Positions 17,266-25,987 of a DNA stretch of 64,000 nucleotides are shown here, in pieces; positions within the stretch are counted from its first letter, which is position 1, and the number at the start of each line of letters is the position of its first letter. The position numbers and the translations under genes are program-made. The notes beneath the pieces were generated by a model, which ran no database searches, was not told the DNA's origin, and saw only the letters and a list, made by a program, of their open reading frames with translations. The stretch spans positions 1 through 64,000 of the forward strand of contig JAEULK010000026.1 of assembly GCA_016793775.1 (NCBI GenBank), read 5' to 3'. This DNA comes from Sphingopyxis sp. GTDB lineage: Bacteria; Pseudomonadota; Alphaproteobacteria; Sphingomonadales; Sphingomonadaceae.

Positions 17266-18972
17266 TTACGCCGCAACCTCCGTTGCGAACTGCGCGCGAT
17301 ATTGGTTGCGCAAACTGACCTTGTCGATCTTTTCGCTGCCCAGCTTGGGCAGCGCCGCATTCGACATCCAGATCTTGTACGGCACCTTGTAGGGCGCGAG
17401 CCGCGCGCTGAGGAAGCTGCACATCGCGCCGTCGTCGATGGTGCTGCCCGGTTTGACCCAGATCACCGCCCCGACCACTTCGCCCAGCCGCTCGTCGGGC
17501 AGGCCGAACACCGCGCATTCGTTGACGTCGGCATGCTCATAGATCGCCGCCTCGACCTCCTGGCAGCTGATATTCTCGCCGCCGCGGATGATGATGTCCT
17601 TCTTGCGGTCGACGATGAACAGATAGCCGTCCTCGTCGAGATAGCCGAGGTCGCCCGAGCGGAAATAGCCATTGTCGAAAAAGGCCGCCCTTGTCGCGTC
17701 GGGGCGGTTCCAATAGCCCTCGAAATTGCACACCGAACGTATGCACACTTCGCCGACGCCGCCCTGCGCCACCGGCTCGCCATCGTCGTCGAGGATCGCG
17801 AGATCGACGAGCGGCTTCGACGCCGGTCCCGTCGACATCGGCTTGGCGAGGTAATTTTCGTTGATGATGCCGCATCCGACCGCATTGGTCTCGGTCAGGC
17901 CATAACCGAGCAGCGGCTTGGCATCGCCCATCTCTTCGGACAGGCGCTTCACATGCTCGGGCGGGCGCGGCGCGCCGCCGCCGGCATAGCTCTTGCAGGT
18001 CGACAGATCGTAATTCTTGCGGTTCGGGCTGGTCAAAATCTCATAGCTCATCAGCGGCACGCCGACGAAATAATTGCACCGTTCGTCCTGGATCAGCCGC
18101 ATCGCTTCGTCGGCGTTCCATTTGGGCATCAGCACCAATTTGCGCCCGAGCGCGAAGCTTTGCAGGAACACCGGGATTTCGGCGGTCACGTGGAACAAGG
18201 GCGTGCAGATCAGGGTCGCGGGCTGGATGTCGGACATCAGCCCGTCCTCGGTCAACAGATGCACGATGCTCGCGGTCTGCGTCACATAGTTGAAGATCGC
18301 CTGCACCACCGCCTCGTGGCGCGAATAGGCGCCCTTCGACTGGCCGGTCGAACCCGAGGTGAAGAGGATCGTCGCGAGATCCTGCCCGGTCAGCACCGGC
18401 AGCACCGTCGCGGCGCTGCCGCCGGCCGAAGTGATCGGTGTAATCGCTTCGTCGATCGGCTTCAGCAGGTCGAGCGTGACGACCTTGGCACTATGCTCGA
18501 CTTCCTCCAACCGCGCCGCGCGCTGGACGTCGGCGATCACCAGGTCGGTTTCGCTGTCGGCGATCGCGGCGGCCAGTTCGCCGCCCTGCCACCAGCCGTT
18601 GAGCAGGGTCGCGCAGCCGCCCGCGAGCAGCACGCCGATATAGGTGACGCACCAGGCATTGGCGTTGCGCATCGCGATGCCGACGCGGTCGCCGCGCTGG
18701 ACGCCATAGCCCTCGACCAGCCCCGCCGCGACCTGGCGCGCCGCGGCATAGACCTGTTTGAAGTTCAGCCGCTCGTCACCCTCGACCAGAAAGGTCGCAT
18801 CGCCATGCTGCGCACAAAAAAACGCGACATAATCGCCAAGGTTGGTTGGGGCGTTGGTGATGAAGGGCAGGTCGCGGCCAAAGCGTTCGACCGTTCCGAC
18901 CTGGATCGGGCCACCGGGACCCGTGATCAGATTATAGGCGGCGTCCAGGCGCAAATCGAGCGCGGATGGCAT
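17266..18972 (-). CDS. AMP-binding acyl-CoA synthetase
   Basis: A 568-residue adenylate-forming ligase. The P-loop-like motif is TILFTSGSTGQSKGAYSRHE, the A5 motif is LLGYGLTETNA, the A7 motif is FRSGDLGYLDEDGYLFIVDR, and the hinge/A8 block is KKDIIIRGGENISCQEVEAA. The C-terminal catalytic Lys lies in LPKLGSEKIDKVSLR. The enzyme activates a carboxylic acid with ATP to the acyl-CoA; chain length cannot be deduced. It is divergent from lgt and has an AGGAGAG ribosome site. No beta-oxidation gene is adjacent. Confidence 0.92.
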   Translation of the reverse strand: MPSALDLRLDAAYNLITGPGGPIQVGTVERFGRDLPFITNAPTNLGDYVAFFCAQHGDATFLVEGDERLNFKQVYAAARQVAAGLVEGYGVQRGDRVGIAMRNANAWCVTYIGVLLAGGCATLLNGWWQGGELAAAIADSETDLVIADVQRAARLEEVEHSAKVVTLDLLKPIDEAITPITSAGGSAATVLPVLTGQDLATILFTSGSTGQSKGAYSRHEAVVQAIFNYVTQTASIVHLLTEDGLMSDIQPATLICTPLFHVTAEIPVFLQSFALGRKLVLMPKWNADEAMRLIQDERCNYFVGVPLMSYEILTSPNRKNYDLSTCKSYAGGGAPRPPEHVKRLSEEMGDAKPLLGYGLTETNAVGCGIINENYLAKPMSTGPASKPLVDLAILDDDGEPVAQGGVGEVCIRSVCNFEGYWNRPDATRAAFFDNGYFRSGDLGYLDEDGYLFIVDRKKDIIIRGGENISCQEVEAAIYEHADVNECAVFGLPDERLGEVVGAVIWVKPGSTIDDGAMCSFLSARLAPYKVPYKIWMSNAALPKLGSEKIDKVSLRNQYRAQFATEVAA

Positions 18973-19049
18973 CGTGTATCTCTCCTCTTGGTCTCGCTCG
19001 CCTTACCCCTTATGGGGAGGCCTCTCCTGGGGAAGGACCGCGCGACTAT

Positions 19050-19931
19050 ATGTTTCTTTTTGCAACCTTAGCCGAAGCAACGCAATATGCGAACTTCACC
19101 CAGCTGATGGGCGAGCATAGCGAAGTCGCGTTCAGCGTCTTCGGCTGGCCGATCCGCTGGTATGCGCTCGCCTATCTCGCGGGCATCTTCCTCGGTTACT
19201 GGTATCTGCTCAAGCTGATCGACCAGCCCGGCGCCCCGATGGCGCGGCGCCACGCCGACGACATGATCTTCTATGCGATGCTCGGCATCATCCTCGGCGG
19301 CCGCCTCGGCTATGTGCTCTTCTACAATCTCGAGGCCTATATCCAGAAGCCCGCGACGATCTTCAAATTGTGGGACGGCGGCATGTCGCTGCACGGCGGG
19401 GTCATCGGCGTGCTGATCGCGATCTGGTATGTGACGCGCAAGGAAAAGCTCAGCTTCCTGCGCTTTTGCGACTATATCGCCTGCGTCATCCCCTTCGGCC
19501 TGTTCCTCGGCCGCATCGCCAATTTCGTCAACGGCGAGCTGTGGGGACGGATATCCTATGTCCCCTGGGCGATTATCTTCCCAGGCGACGCCGGCCCGCT
19601 GCCGCGCCACCCCAGCCAGCTCTACGAAGCGGGCCTCGAAGGCCTGCTGATGATGGCGATCCTCGGCTACCTCTTCTGGCGCACCGACGCGCGTTACAAG
19701 CCGGGCCTCCTCTTCGGCGTCGCGGCCATCGACTACGGCGTCAGCCGTTTCCTGATCGAATTTGTGCGCCAGCCTGATGTGCAGCGCCAATGGGTCGTCG
19801 ACAGCACCGGCCTGTCGATGGGCCAGTGGCTTTGCGTGCCGATGATTCTCGGCGGCATCTGGCTCGTCGCCACCGCGAAGAAGCGCCGCCAGCGCGTCGA
19901 GCCGGTCGCCGGACCCGATGCCGTTGCGTGA
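19050..19931 (+). CDS. lgt: prolipoprotein diacylglyceryl transferase
   Basis: A 293-residue inner-membrane enzyme that transfers diacylglycerol from phosphatidylglycerol to the lipobox Cys of prolipoproteins. Hallmarks are WYALAYLAGIFLGYWYLL, GGRLGYVLFYNLE, MSLHGGVIGVLIAIW and the signature GRIANFVNGELWGR. Seven membrane segments are expected. The ATG at 19050 gives a normal N-terminus; the frame is open from 18966 but would cross the divergent gene's leader. It overlaps the following MidA-family gene by 14 bases, starting a four-gene run that ends with pgeF. Confidence 0.95.
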   Translation: MFLFATLAEATQYANFTQLMGEHSEVAFSVFGWPIRWYALAYLAGIFLGYWYLLKLIDQPGAPMARRHADDMIFYAMLGIILGGRLGYVLFYNLEAYIQKPATIFKLWDGGMSLHGGVIGVLIAIWYVTRKEKLSFLRFCDYIACVIPFGLFLGRIANFVNGELWGRISYVPWAIIFPGDAGPLPRHPSQLYEAGLEGLLMMAILGYLFWRTDARYKPGLLFGVAAIDYGVSRFLIEFVRQPDVQRQWVVDSTGLSMGQWLCVPMILGGIWLVATAKKRRQRVEPVAGPDAVA

Positions 19932-20979
19932 CGGCCCGCCGACCCCCGAAAATCTGATCCGGGAACTGGCGACGGCGCGGGCGATGACCGTCGCCGACTA
20001 TATGGCCCTTGCCAACACGCATTATTACGCGACGCGCGACCCGCTCGGCACCGCGGGCGATTTCACCACCGCGCCCGAGATCAGCCAGATGTTCGGCGAA
20101 CTGATCGGCCTCTGGATCGCCGATCTCTGGTCGCGCGCCGGCAGCCCCGCCTTCGACTATGCCGAGCTCGGCCCCGGCCGCGGCACGCTTGGCGCCGACG
20201 CGCTGCGCGCCGCCGCACGCTTCGGCTGCGTGCCGCGCATGATCCATCTGGTCGAGACCAGCCCGACGCTTCGCGCCGCGCAGCTTTCGCGCCTCCCGGC
20301 CGCGCTGCATCATGACGAGGTCGATGCGCTGCCCGACGACGCGCCGCTGCTGATCGTCGCCAATGAATTTTTCGACGCGCTGCCGATCCACCAATATGTC
20401 CGCACATCCGCGGGCTGGCGCGAAATGATGGTCGAGCGCCGCGATGGCAAGCTCGCACCCGTTCCCGGCGACACCCCCGCCGACGATGCGATCCCCGCCG
20501 CGCTCGCGAACGCGCCCGAAGCCAGCATCGTCGAAACCGCCCCCCTGTCGGCCGCGATCGTGCAGCGCTGCGCCTTCCGCCTCGCGCGGCAGGGCGGCGC
20601 GATGCTCGTCATCGACTATGGTTATGCCGACCCCGCAGTCGGCGACACGCTGCAGGCGGTGAAGAGACACGCCTTCGCCGATCCCTTCGACACCCCCGGC
20701 GAGGCCGACCTCACTGCGCATGTCGATTTCACCGCGCTCGCGGCCGCCGCGCAGCCCGCGAAGTTGGCGGTCACACCGCTCGCGACGCAGGGCGACTGGC
20801 TCCGCCGCCTCGGCATCGACGCGCGGCTCAAGGCGCTGAGCGCTGCGGCGCCCGGCCGCGCCGCCGACCTTAAGACCCAGCGCGACCGCCTCGTCGAGGC
20901 CGATGCAATGGGCAGTCTCTTCAAAGTCATGGCCATCGCCGCCCCCGGCTGGCCCACCCCCGCAGGATTTGCCGCATGA
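19918..20979 (+). CDS. SAM-dependent methyltransferase, MidA/NDUFAF7 family
   Basis: A 353-residue protein. DPLGTAGDFTTAPEISQMFG and the SAM-binding YAELGPGRGTLGADAL are diagnostic of the family, as are VANEFFDALPIHQYV and MLVIDYGYADP. The mitochondrial member dimethylates an Arg of a complex I subunit, so a role in respiratory complex I assembly is the best guess in bacteria. It overlaps lgt at its start and the GNAT gene at its end (ATGA), so expression is coupled. Confidence 0.9.
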   Translation: MPLRDGPPTPENLIRELATARAMTVADYMALANTHYYATRDPLGTAGDFTTAPEISQMFGELIGLWIADLWSRAGSPAFDYAELGPGRGTLGADALRAAARFGCVPRMIHLVETSPTLRAAQLSRLPAALHHDEVDALPDDAPLLIVANEFFDALPIHQYVRTSAGWREMMVERRDGKLAPVPGDTPADDAIPAALANAPEASIVETAPLSAAIVQRCAFRLARQGGAMLVIDYGYADPAVGDTLQAVKRHAFADPFDTPGEADLTAHVDFTALAAAAQPAKLAVTPLATQGDWLRRLGIDARLKALSAAAPGRAADLKTQRDRLVEADAMGSLFKVMAIAAPGWPTPAGFAA

Positions 20980-21494
20980 CAACCCTTGTGCCCGCGACCG
21001 CCGCCGATACCGAGCCGCTGTCGCGCTTCGCCGCAGAGGCGTTCACCGCGACCTTCGGCCATATCTACGACCCCGCCGACCTCGCACTCTTTCTTTCGGA
21101 CTGGAACCCACCCGACAAATTGCGCGCGCAGATCGCGAACCCCGACTGGGCGATCCGGATCGTCCGCGGCGCCGATGGCGCGATCCTCGGCTATGTGAAG
21201 ATGGGCCCGCTCGATTTCGAGCTGCCCCCCGAACAGCCGACCGACCACGCGGTGGAACTGCACCAAATCTATCTCGCCGAGGCGGTGAAGGGCACCGGCG
21301 TCGCCAGCATGCTGATGGACTGGGGCATCGCCTGGGCCCGCGAGCGGGCGTCGATCCTCTATCTCACCGTCTTTGCCGACAATCCGCGCGCGCAGGCGGT
21401 GTACCGCCGCTATGGCTTCTATGACGTCGGTCGCAACAGCTTCCGCGTCGGCAACCATATCGACGAAGACCGGTTCTTCAGGCTCGACCTGTGA
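20976..21494 (+). CDS. GNAT-family N-acetyltransferase
   Basis: A 172-residue acetyltransferase with the GNAT fold. The acetyl-CoA-binding region is ELHQIYLAEAVKGTGVASML, where GTGVA replaces the typical Q/RxxGxG/A, and the C-terminal FADNPRAQAVYRRYGFYDVG is characteristic. Substrates could be an amine, a peptide or a protein N-terminus. It is embedded in the lgt-MidA-GNAT-pgeF run with four-base overlaps on both sides. Confidence 0.88.
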   Translation: MTTLVPATAADTEPLSRFAAEAFTATFGHIYDPADLALFLSDWNPPDKLRAQIANPDWAIRIVRGADGAILGYVKMGPLDFELPPEQPTDHAVELHQIYLAEAVKGTGVASMLMDWGIAWARERASILYLTVFADNPRAQAVYRRYGFYDVGRNSFRVGNHIDEDRFFRLDL

Positions 21495-22258
21495 GCGCGC
21501 CCTTCGTCTCCTCCGACGCGCTCGCAGGCATCCCCCACGGCTTCTTCGGCCGCCGCGGCGGCGTGTCGAGCGGCGACCTCGCCTCGCTCAACTGCGGCCT
21601 CGGCTCGGGCGACGATCCGGCGCTGATCGCCGAGAATCGCCGCCGCGTCGCCGATGCCATACTGCCCGCCGCGACGCTCACCGGACTCTATCAGGTCCAT
21701 GGCAATCGCTGCATCGTCGTCGATGGCGAAACCGACCGCGCGGCCCGCCCCGAAGCCGACGCGCTGGCCTCCCGCACGCCCGGCATCTTGCTCGGCATTC
21801 TCACCGCCGACTGCGTCCCGGTCCTCTTTGCCGACCGCGACGCTGGCGTCGTCGGCGCCGCCCACGCCGGCTGGAAGGGCGCCCTCGCCGGGGTCACCGA
21901 CGCGACGCTCGCCGCGATGGAAAGCCTCGGCGCACGGCGCGCCGACATCGCCGCCGCGATCGGCCCCTGCATCGGACGCGCTTCCTACGAAGTCGACGAC
22001 GGCTTCGTCGCCGAATTCCTCGCCGACGATCCCGCGAACGAGCATTTCTTCGCCGCCGGCAAACCCGGCCATGCGATGTTCGACATCGCCGCCTATGTCG
22101 CCGCACGGCTCGCCGCCGCCGGGGTGACCCGAATTGCCATCGGCGGGCAGGACACCTATGCCGAAGCGGAAGATTATTTCAGCTACCGCCGCGCGTGCCA
22201 CAAGAGCGAAAACAGCTATGGCCGCCAGCTATCGGTAATCGGGCTGAGCCGAACGTGA
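21491..22258 (+). CDS. pgeF: peptidoglycan editing factor PgeF (YfiH, multicopper-oxidase-like fold)
   Basis: A 255-residue protein formerly called polyphenol oxidase or laccase-domain protein. Key blocks are GFFGRRGGVSSGDLASLNC, GILTADCVPVLFADRDAGVV, GAAHAGWKGALAGV and IGPCIGRASYEV, which supply the conserved Cys/His metal site. In E. coli PgeF hydrolyses UDP-MurNAc-L-Ser so that wrong peptidoglycan precursors are not used. It closes the run that starts at lgt and is followed by a palindromic element. Confidence 0.92.
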   Translation: MSAPFVSSDALAGIPHGFFGRRGGVSSGDLASLNCGLGSGDDPALIAENRRRVADAILPAATLTGLYQVHGNRCIVVDGETDRAARPEADALASRTPGILLGILTADCVPVLFADRDAGVVGAAHAGWKGALAGVTDATLAAMESLGARRADIAAAIGPCIGRASYEVDDGFVAEFLADDPANEHFFAAGKPGHAMFDIAAYVAARLAAAGVTRIAIGGQDTYAEAEDYFSYRRACHKSENSYGRQLSVIGLSRT

Positions 22259-22265
22259 TTTTTCA

Positions 22266-22336
22266 TTCGTCACCCCGGACTCGATCCGGGGTCCCGCGTC
22301 AAAAGCGGGAGGCCGGGTCAAGCCCGGCATGACGAA
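22266..22336. repeat. triple-hairpin intergenic element with TTCGTCA/TGACGAA ends
   Basis: Short terminal arms TTCGTCA and TGACGAA enclose three hairpins in a row: CCCCGGACTCGATCCGGGG, CCCGC with GCGGG, and CCGGGTCAAGCCCGG. It occupies almost all of the space between pgeF and the MFS gene. Compact multi-hairpin elements of this kind look like REP-type repeats; only one copy is in the window. Confidence 0.75.
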
Positions 22337-22356
22337 AAGGGGGAAGAGGGAACAGA

Positions 22357-23640
22357 ATGAAGGCCTTGGCGATACCGCGAAAACGGCTGGTTTCGATCGT
22401 CGGCGGATCGATGGGCAACCTCGTCGAATGGTATGACTGGTTCGCCTACGCCTCCTTCGCCATCTATTTCGCGCCCGTCTTTTTCCCCAAGGCCGATTCC
22501 ACCGCACAGCTTTTGAGCACCGCGGCGATCTTCGCGGTCGGCTTCGTCATGCGGCCGATCGGGGCCTGGGTGATGGGGCGCTTCGCCGACACGCGCGGGC
22601 GCAAGGCGGGGCTGTCCCTGTCGGTCGCGCTGATGTTCAGCGGCTCGCTGCTGATCGCGGTCGCGCCGACATACGCGGTCGCCGGCCTGCTCGGACCCGC
22701 GACATTGCTTGTCGCGCGCATGCTCCAGGGGCTGTCGCTCGGCGGCGAATATGGCGCCAGCGCCACCTATCTCTCCGAAATGGCGCCCAAGGAAAATCGC
22801 GGCTTCTGGGCCAGCTTCCAATATATGACGTTGATCGGCGGCCAGCTCTGCGCGATCTTCGTGGCGGTCATATTGCAGGCCTTCCTGACCGAGGCCGAAC
22901 TCACCGCCTGGGGCTGGCGCATCCCGTTCGTCATCGGCGCGTTGCTCGCGCTCGGCGTCTATGTCCTGCGCCGCAATCTCGCCGAGACCCCGTCGTTCGA
23001 AAATCAGGCGGTCGATCGCCCGGTCTCGACCGCGAAGCTGCTGTGGAAGGAACATCGGCGCGAGAGCATCCTCGTCGGCATGCTGTCGGCGGGCGGCGGC
23101 CTCGCGGCCTATACCTACACCAGCTACATGCAGAAATTCCTTTTCAACACCGTCGGCTTCGACAAGGCGACCGCCACTTACATCATCGCCGCGGCGCTGA
23201 TCTGGTTCACCGCGATGCAGCCGGTGTTCGGCGCGCTGGCCGACAAGTTCGGGCGCAAGCCGATGCTGCTGCTGTTCGGCATCGGCGGCGCCATCGTGGC
23301 GATCCCGACCTTTCTGACGCTCGAAACCGTGACCTCTCCGATTGCGGCGACGCTGCTGATCCTGATCCCGCTGACCCTGCAAAGCGGCTACAGCGCCAAC
23401 AATGCGCTGGTGAAGGCCGAGCTGTTCCCGGCGCATATCCGCGGCCTCGGCGTCGCTTTGCCCTATGCGATCGGCAATGCGATCTTCGCCGGAACGCTCG
23501 AAATGGTGGCGCTGGCGCTGAAGGGCGCCGGGGTCGAATGGCTCTTCTACTGCTATGTCGCGCTCATCATCGGCATGGCCGGGGTCGCGACGCTGATGCT
23601 GCCCGAAACGAAGGAGCGCAGCCTGATCGTCGAGGATTGA
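22357..23640 (+). CDS. MFS metabolite:proton symporter (KgtP/ProP-like)
   Basis: A 427-residue transporter with 12 hydrophobic segments. MGNLVEWYDWFAYASFAIYF near the start is typical of the metabolite:H+ symporter subfamily (alpha-ketoglutarate, proline/betaine and shikimate carriers). The two cytoplasmic loop motifs are GRFADTRGRKAGL and ADKFGRKPML. RMLQGLSLGGEYGAS also fits this subgroup. The exact substrate is not determined. It precedes a cystathionine gamma-synthase family gene, suggesting possible organic-acid or amino-acid uptake. Confidence 0.9.
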   Translation: MKALAIPRKRLVSIVGGSMGNLVEWYDWFAYASFAIYFAPVFFPKADSTAQLLSTAAIFAVGFVMRPIGAWVMGRFADTRGRKAGLSLSVALMFSGSLLIAVAPTYAVAGLLGPATLLVARMLQGLSLGGEYGASATYLSEMAPKENRGFWASFQYMTLIGGQLCAIFVAVILQAFLTEAELTAWGWRIPFVIGALLALGVYVLRRNLAETPSFENQAVDRPVSTAKLLWKEHRRESILVGMLSAGGGLAAYTYTSYMQKFLFNTVGFDKATATYIIAAALIWFTAMQPVFGALADKFGRKPMLLLFGIGGAIVAIPTFLTLETVTSPIAATLLILIPLTLQSGYSANNALVKAELFPAHIRGLGVALPYAIGNAIFAGTLEMVALALKGAGVEWLFYCYVALIIGMAGVATLMLPETKERSLIVED

Positions 23641-23715
23641 CGCAATCGCCGGGTGACCGGGCACCAAAAGCACGCTAGTTGCGCTTGAAACTATATTGCG
23701 CAGGAGTCTTTTCGC

Positions 23716-25041
23716 ATGCCCCCCATCGACAACAGCGACCTCACCGGCACCACGCCGCGCCGCGCGCCCAAGAAGGACGTCACCCGGATCGGCGACCGCG
23801 AGCTGCAGCCCTCGACGCTGATGATGGGCTATGGCTTCGACCCGATGCTCTCCGAAGGCTCGCTGAAGCCGCCGGTCTTCCTGACCTCGACCTTCGCCTT
23901 TGAAAGCGCCGCTGCGGGCAAGCGCCATTTCGAGGGGATCACCGGCAAGCGCCCCGGCGGCGCCGACGGCCTCGTCTATTCGCGCTTCAACGGCCCGAAC
24001 CAGGAAATCCTCGAGGCGCGCCTCGGCGTCTGGGAACGGGCCGAGGATGCGCTCGTTTTCTCCTCGGGCATGTCGGCGATCGCGACGCTGCTGCTCGCGC
24101 ATGTCAGCATGAACGACGTCATCGTCCATTCTGGCCCGCTCTACGCCGCGACCGAAACACTCATCGCGCGCATCCTGTCGCGCTTCGGCGCCACCTATGT
24201 GGATTTCCCCGCCGAAGCGTCGCGCGAGGAAATGGACGCCATCCTCGCGCGCGCCAAGGCAATGGCCGAGGCGCAGGGCGGCAAGGTCGCGATGGTCTAT
24301 CTCGAAAGCCCGGCGAACCCGACCAACGCGCTCGTCGACGTCCAGGCGATGCGCGCCGCGACCGACGCCGCCTTCGCCGAAGACGCGCGCCCGCCCATTG
24401 CCATCGACAACACCTTCCTCGGCCCGCTCTGGTCGAAACCGCTCGCGCATGGCGCCGATATCACGCTCTACAGCCTCACCAAATATGCCGGCGGCCACAG
24501 CGATCTCGTCGCGGGCGGTGTCGTCGGCTCGAAGCATTGGCTCGGTCCGATCCGCATGATGCGCAACACCATCGGCACGATCTGCGACCCCAACACCGCG
24601 TGGATGCTGCTGCGCAGCCTCGAAACGGTCGAATTGCGGATGAGCCGCGCCGGCGAAAATGCCGAAAAGGTCTGCGCCTTCCTGCGCGATCACCCCAAGG
24701 TCGACGGCCTCGGCTATTTGGGCTTCCTGCCCGAAGGGTCGCAGAAGGATATCTTCGATCGCCACTGCACCGGCGCCGGCTCGACCTTCTCGCTGTTCAT
24801 CAAGGGCGGCGAAGAAGAAAGCTTCCGCTTCCTCGACGCGCTCAAGATCGCCAAGCTCGCGGTCAGCCTCGGCGGCACCGAAACCCTCGCCAGCCACCCC
24901 GCCGCGATGACCCACCTCTCGGTTCCCGACGCGCGCAAGGCGGCGCTCGGCATCACCGACAATCTGGTGCGCGTGTCGATCGGCATCGAGGACGCCGACG
25001 ATTTGATCGCCGATTTCGCGCAGGCGCTCGACGCGGTTTAG
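23716..25041 (+). CDS. cystathionine gamma-synthase family PLP enzyme
   Basis: A 441-residue Cys/Met-metabolism PLP enzyme. The cofactor contacts are in SGPLYAATETLI and AIDNTFLGPLWSKPLAHGAD, and the Schiff-base lysine is in LYSLTKYAGGHSDLVAGG. The family includes cystathionine gamma-synthase, methionine gamma-lyase and O-acetylhomoserine sulfhydrylase; sequence alone does not separate these. It is about 40 residues longer than the usual 380-400, mainly from an N-terminal extension before STLMMGYGFDP. The 3' end abuts a palindromic element. Confidence 0.9.
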   Translation: MPPIDNSDLTGTTPRRAPKKDVTRIGDRELQPSTLMMGYGFDPMLSEGSLKPPVFLTSTFAFESAAAGKRHFEGITGKRPGGADGLVYSRFNGPNQEILEARLGVWERAEDALVFSSGMSAIATLLLAHVSMNDVIVHSGPLYAATETLIARILSRFGATYVDFPAEASREEMDAILARAKAMAEAQGGKVAMVYLESPANPTNALVDVQAMRAATDAAFAEDARPPIAIDNTFLGPLWSKPLAHGADITLYSLTKYAGGHSDLVAGGVVGSKHWLGPIRMMRNTIGTICDPNTAWMLLRSLETVELRMSRAGENAEKVCAFLRDHPKVDGLGYLGFLPEGSQKDIFDRHCTGAGSTFSLFIKGGEEESFRFLDALKIAKLAVSLGGTETLASHPAAMTHLSVPDARKAALGITDNLVRVSIGIEDADDLIADFAQALDAV

Positions 25042-25046
25042 GAGTC

Positions 25047-25146
25047 CCCCTCCCGCTTGCGGGAGGGGCTAGGGGAGGGCATGTCGGATAGGGCGGCGCC
25101 GAAAACAAACAAGCCCTCCCCCGACCCCTCCCGTAAACGGGAGGGG
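25047..25146. repeat. composite CCCCTCCCGC element between convergent genes (copies 2 and 3)
   Basis: Two hairpins, CCCCTCCCGC/GCGGGAGGGG (25047-25068) and CCCCTCCCGT/ACGGGAGGGG (25125-25146), flank a third pairing in which GGGGCTAGGGGAGGGC can pair with GCCCTCCCCCGACCCC with two mismatches. The whole unit is a nested cruciform of about 100 bases. It fills the gap between a + strand and a - strand gene end, so it may terminate both transcripts. A single-hairpin relative is at 4135-4158. Confidence 0.85.
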
Positions 25147-25150
25147 AGAA

Positions 25151-25876
25151 TTACCGCCGCTTGGCCGCCCGCCAATCGACCACCGTCCACCCCATCTGCG
25201 GCGCCAGCCTCTTCAGCCCGCGCGACGGTGTCGTCGCGACCGCCTCGTCGGCGAAATGCAGCATCGGGTGGTCGGAGACATGGTCCGAATAGGCGCGGAT
25301 ATGCGCGTCGTCGCGGGTGATCTCGTTGACCGTCATCCAGTCCGAAATGCGCGCGAACTTCGCGTCGCCATAACAATTGTCGCCCGACAATCGCGCATGG
25401 ACATGGTCGGCGCCGTCGGGCTCGTCGAGCCGCGTCGCCAGCACGTCGGCGATGCCCAGCCGCCTGGCGATCGCATCGACATAGAGGTGGAAGGACGCGG
25501 TCGCGAGCAGCACGCGGTAGCCCGCCGCCCTGTCCGCTTCCAGTTGCTCGAGCGCGGCGCTGTGCAGCCCGCGCGCAATGACCTGGTCGGCATAGCTTTC
25601 GGCAAGCGGCGCGATCTCGTCGCGGCGGAAACGCGGACCGACCAGCAGCCGCAGATTGATCGCCTTCAGCCGCGACCGGTCGATCAGCCGCAGCGAATAG
25701 GCGACCCCCGCCAGCCCGACCAATGGGGTCAGCAGCATCCGCCATTGTTGCCGCCGCCGCACCACATGCATCAGGAAACCGCTGTACGTCCCCGCGCGCG
25801 TGATCGTGCGGTCCATGTCGTACATCGCGATGCGATGCGCGGGTACCGGCTCGGGAACGACGAGATTATCATCCAT
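25151..25876 (-). CDS. HAD-superfamily (HAD-IB-like) phosphatase
   Basis: A 241-residue hydrolase. Motif I is AMYDMDRTITRAGTYSGFL, motif II is LLATASFHLYVDAIA, and motif III/IV is YSDHVSDHPMLHFADEAVAT with the metal-binding Asp residues. HAD-IB enzymes dephosphorylate serine phosphate, lysophospholipids or other small substrates. The ATG at 25876 gives a natural start with the motif near residue 20; the frame is open further upstream but crosses the divergent mla promoter. Its position beside a phospholipid-transport operon hints at a lipid substrate, which is inference. Confidence 0.88.
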   Translation of the reverse strand: MDDNLVVPEPVPAHRIAMYDMDRTITRAGTYSGFLMHVVRRRQQWRMLLTPLVGLAGVAYSLRLIDRSRLKAINLRLLVGPRFRRDEIAPLAESYADQVIARGLHSAALEQLEADRAAGYRVLLATASFHLYVDAIARRLGIADVLATRLDEPDGADHVHARLSGDNCYGDAKFARISDWMTVNEITRDDAHIRAYSDHVSDHPMLHFADEAVATTPSRGLKRLAPQMGWTVVDWRAAKRR

Positions 25877-25987
25877 GCGCAGCGCTTTAGCGGGCACCGG
25901 CGGCGTCGCCAAGCGCGACGAACCGCGCTGCGGGGCGACGTGGAATGGCTTGCCGTTATTCGCCAAATAATACAAGGTCGTCGCACG

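Noticed and set aside
16468..19071. 867-codon plus-strand frame
   Set aside because: It overlaps the cytochrome b and acyl-CoA synthetase genes on the opposite strand, both well supported by family motifs.
22318..24915. 865-codon minus-strand frame
   Set aside because: It is antisense to the MFS and cystathionine gamma-synthase family genes and has random-looking composition.
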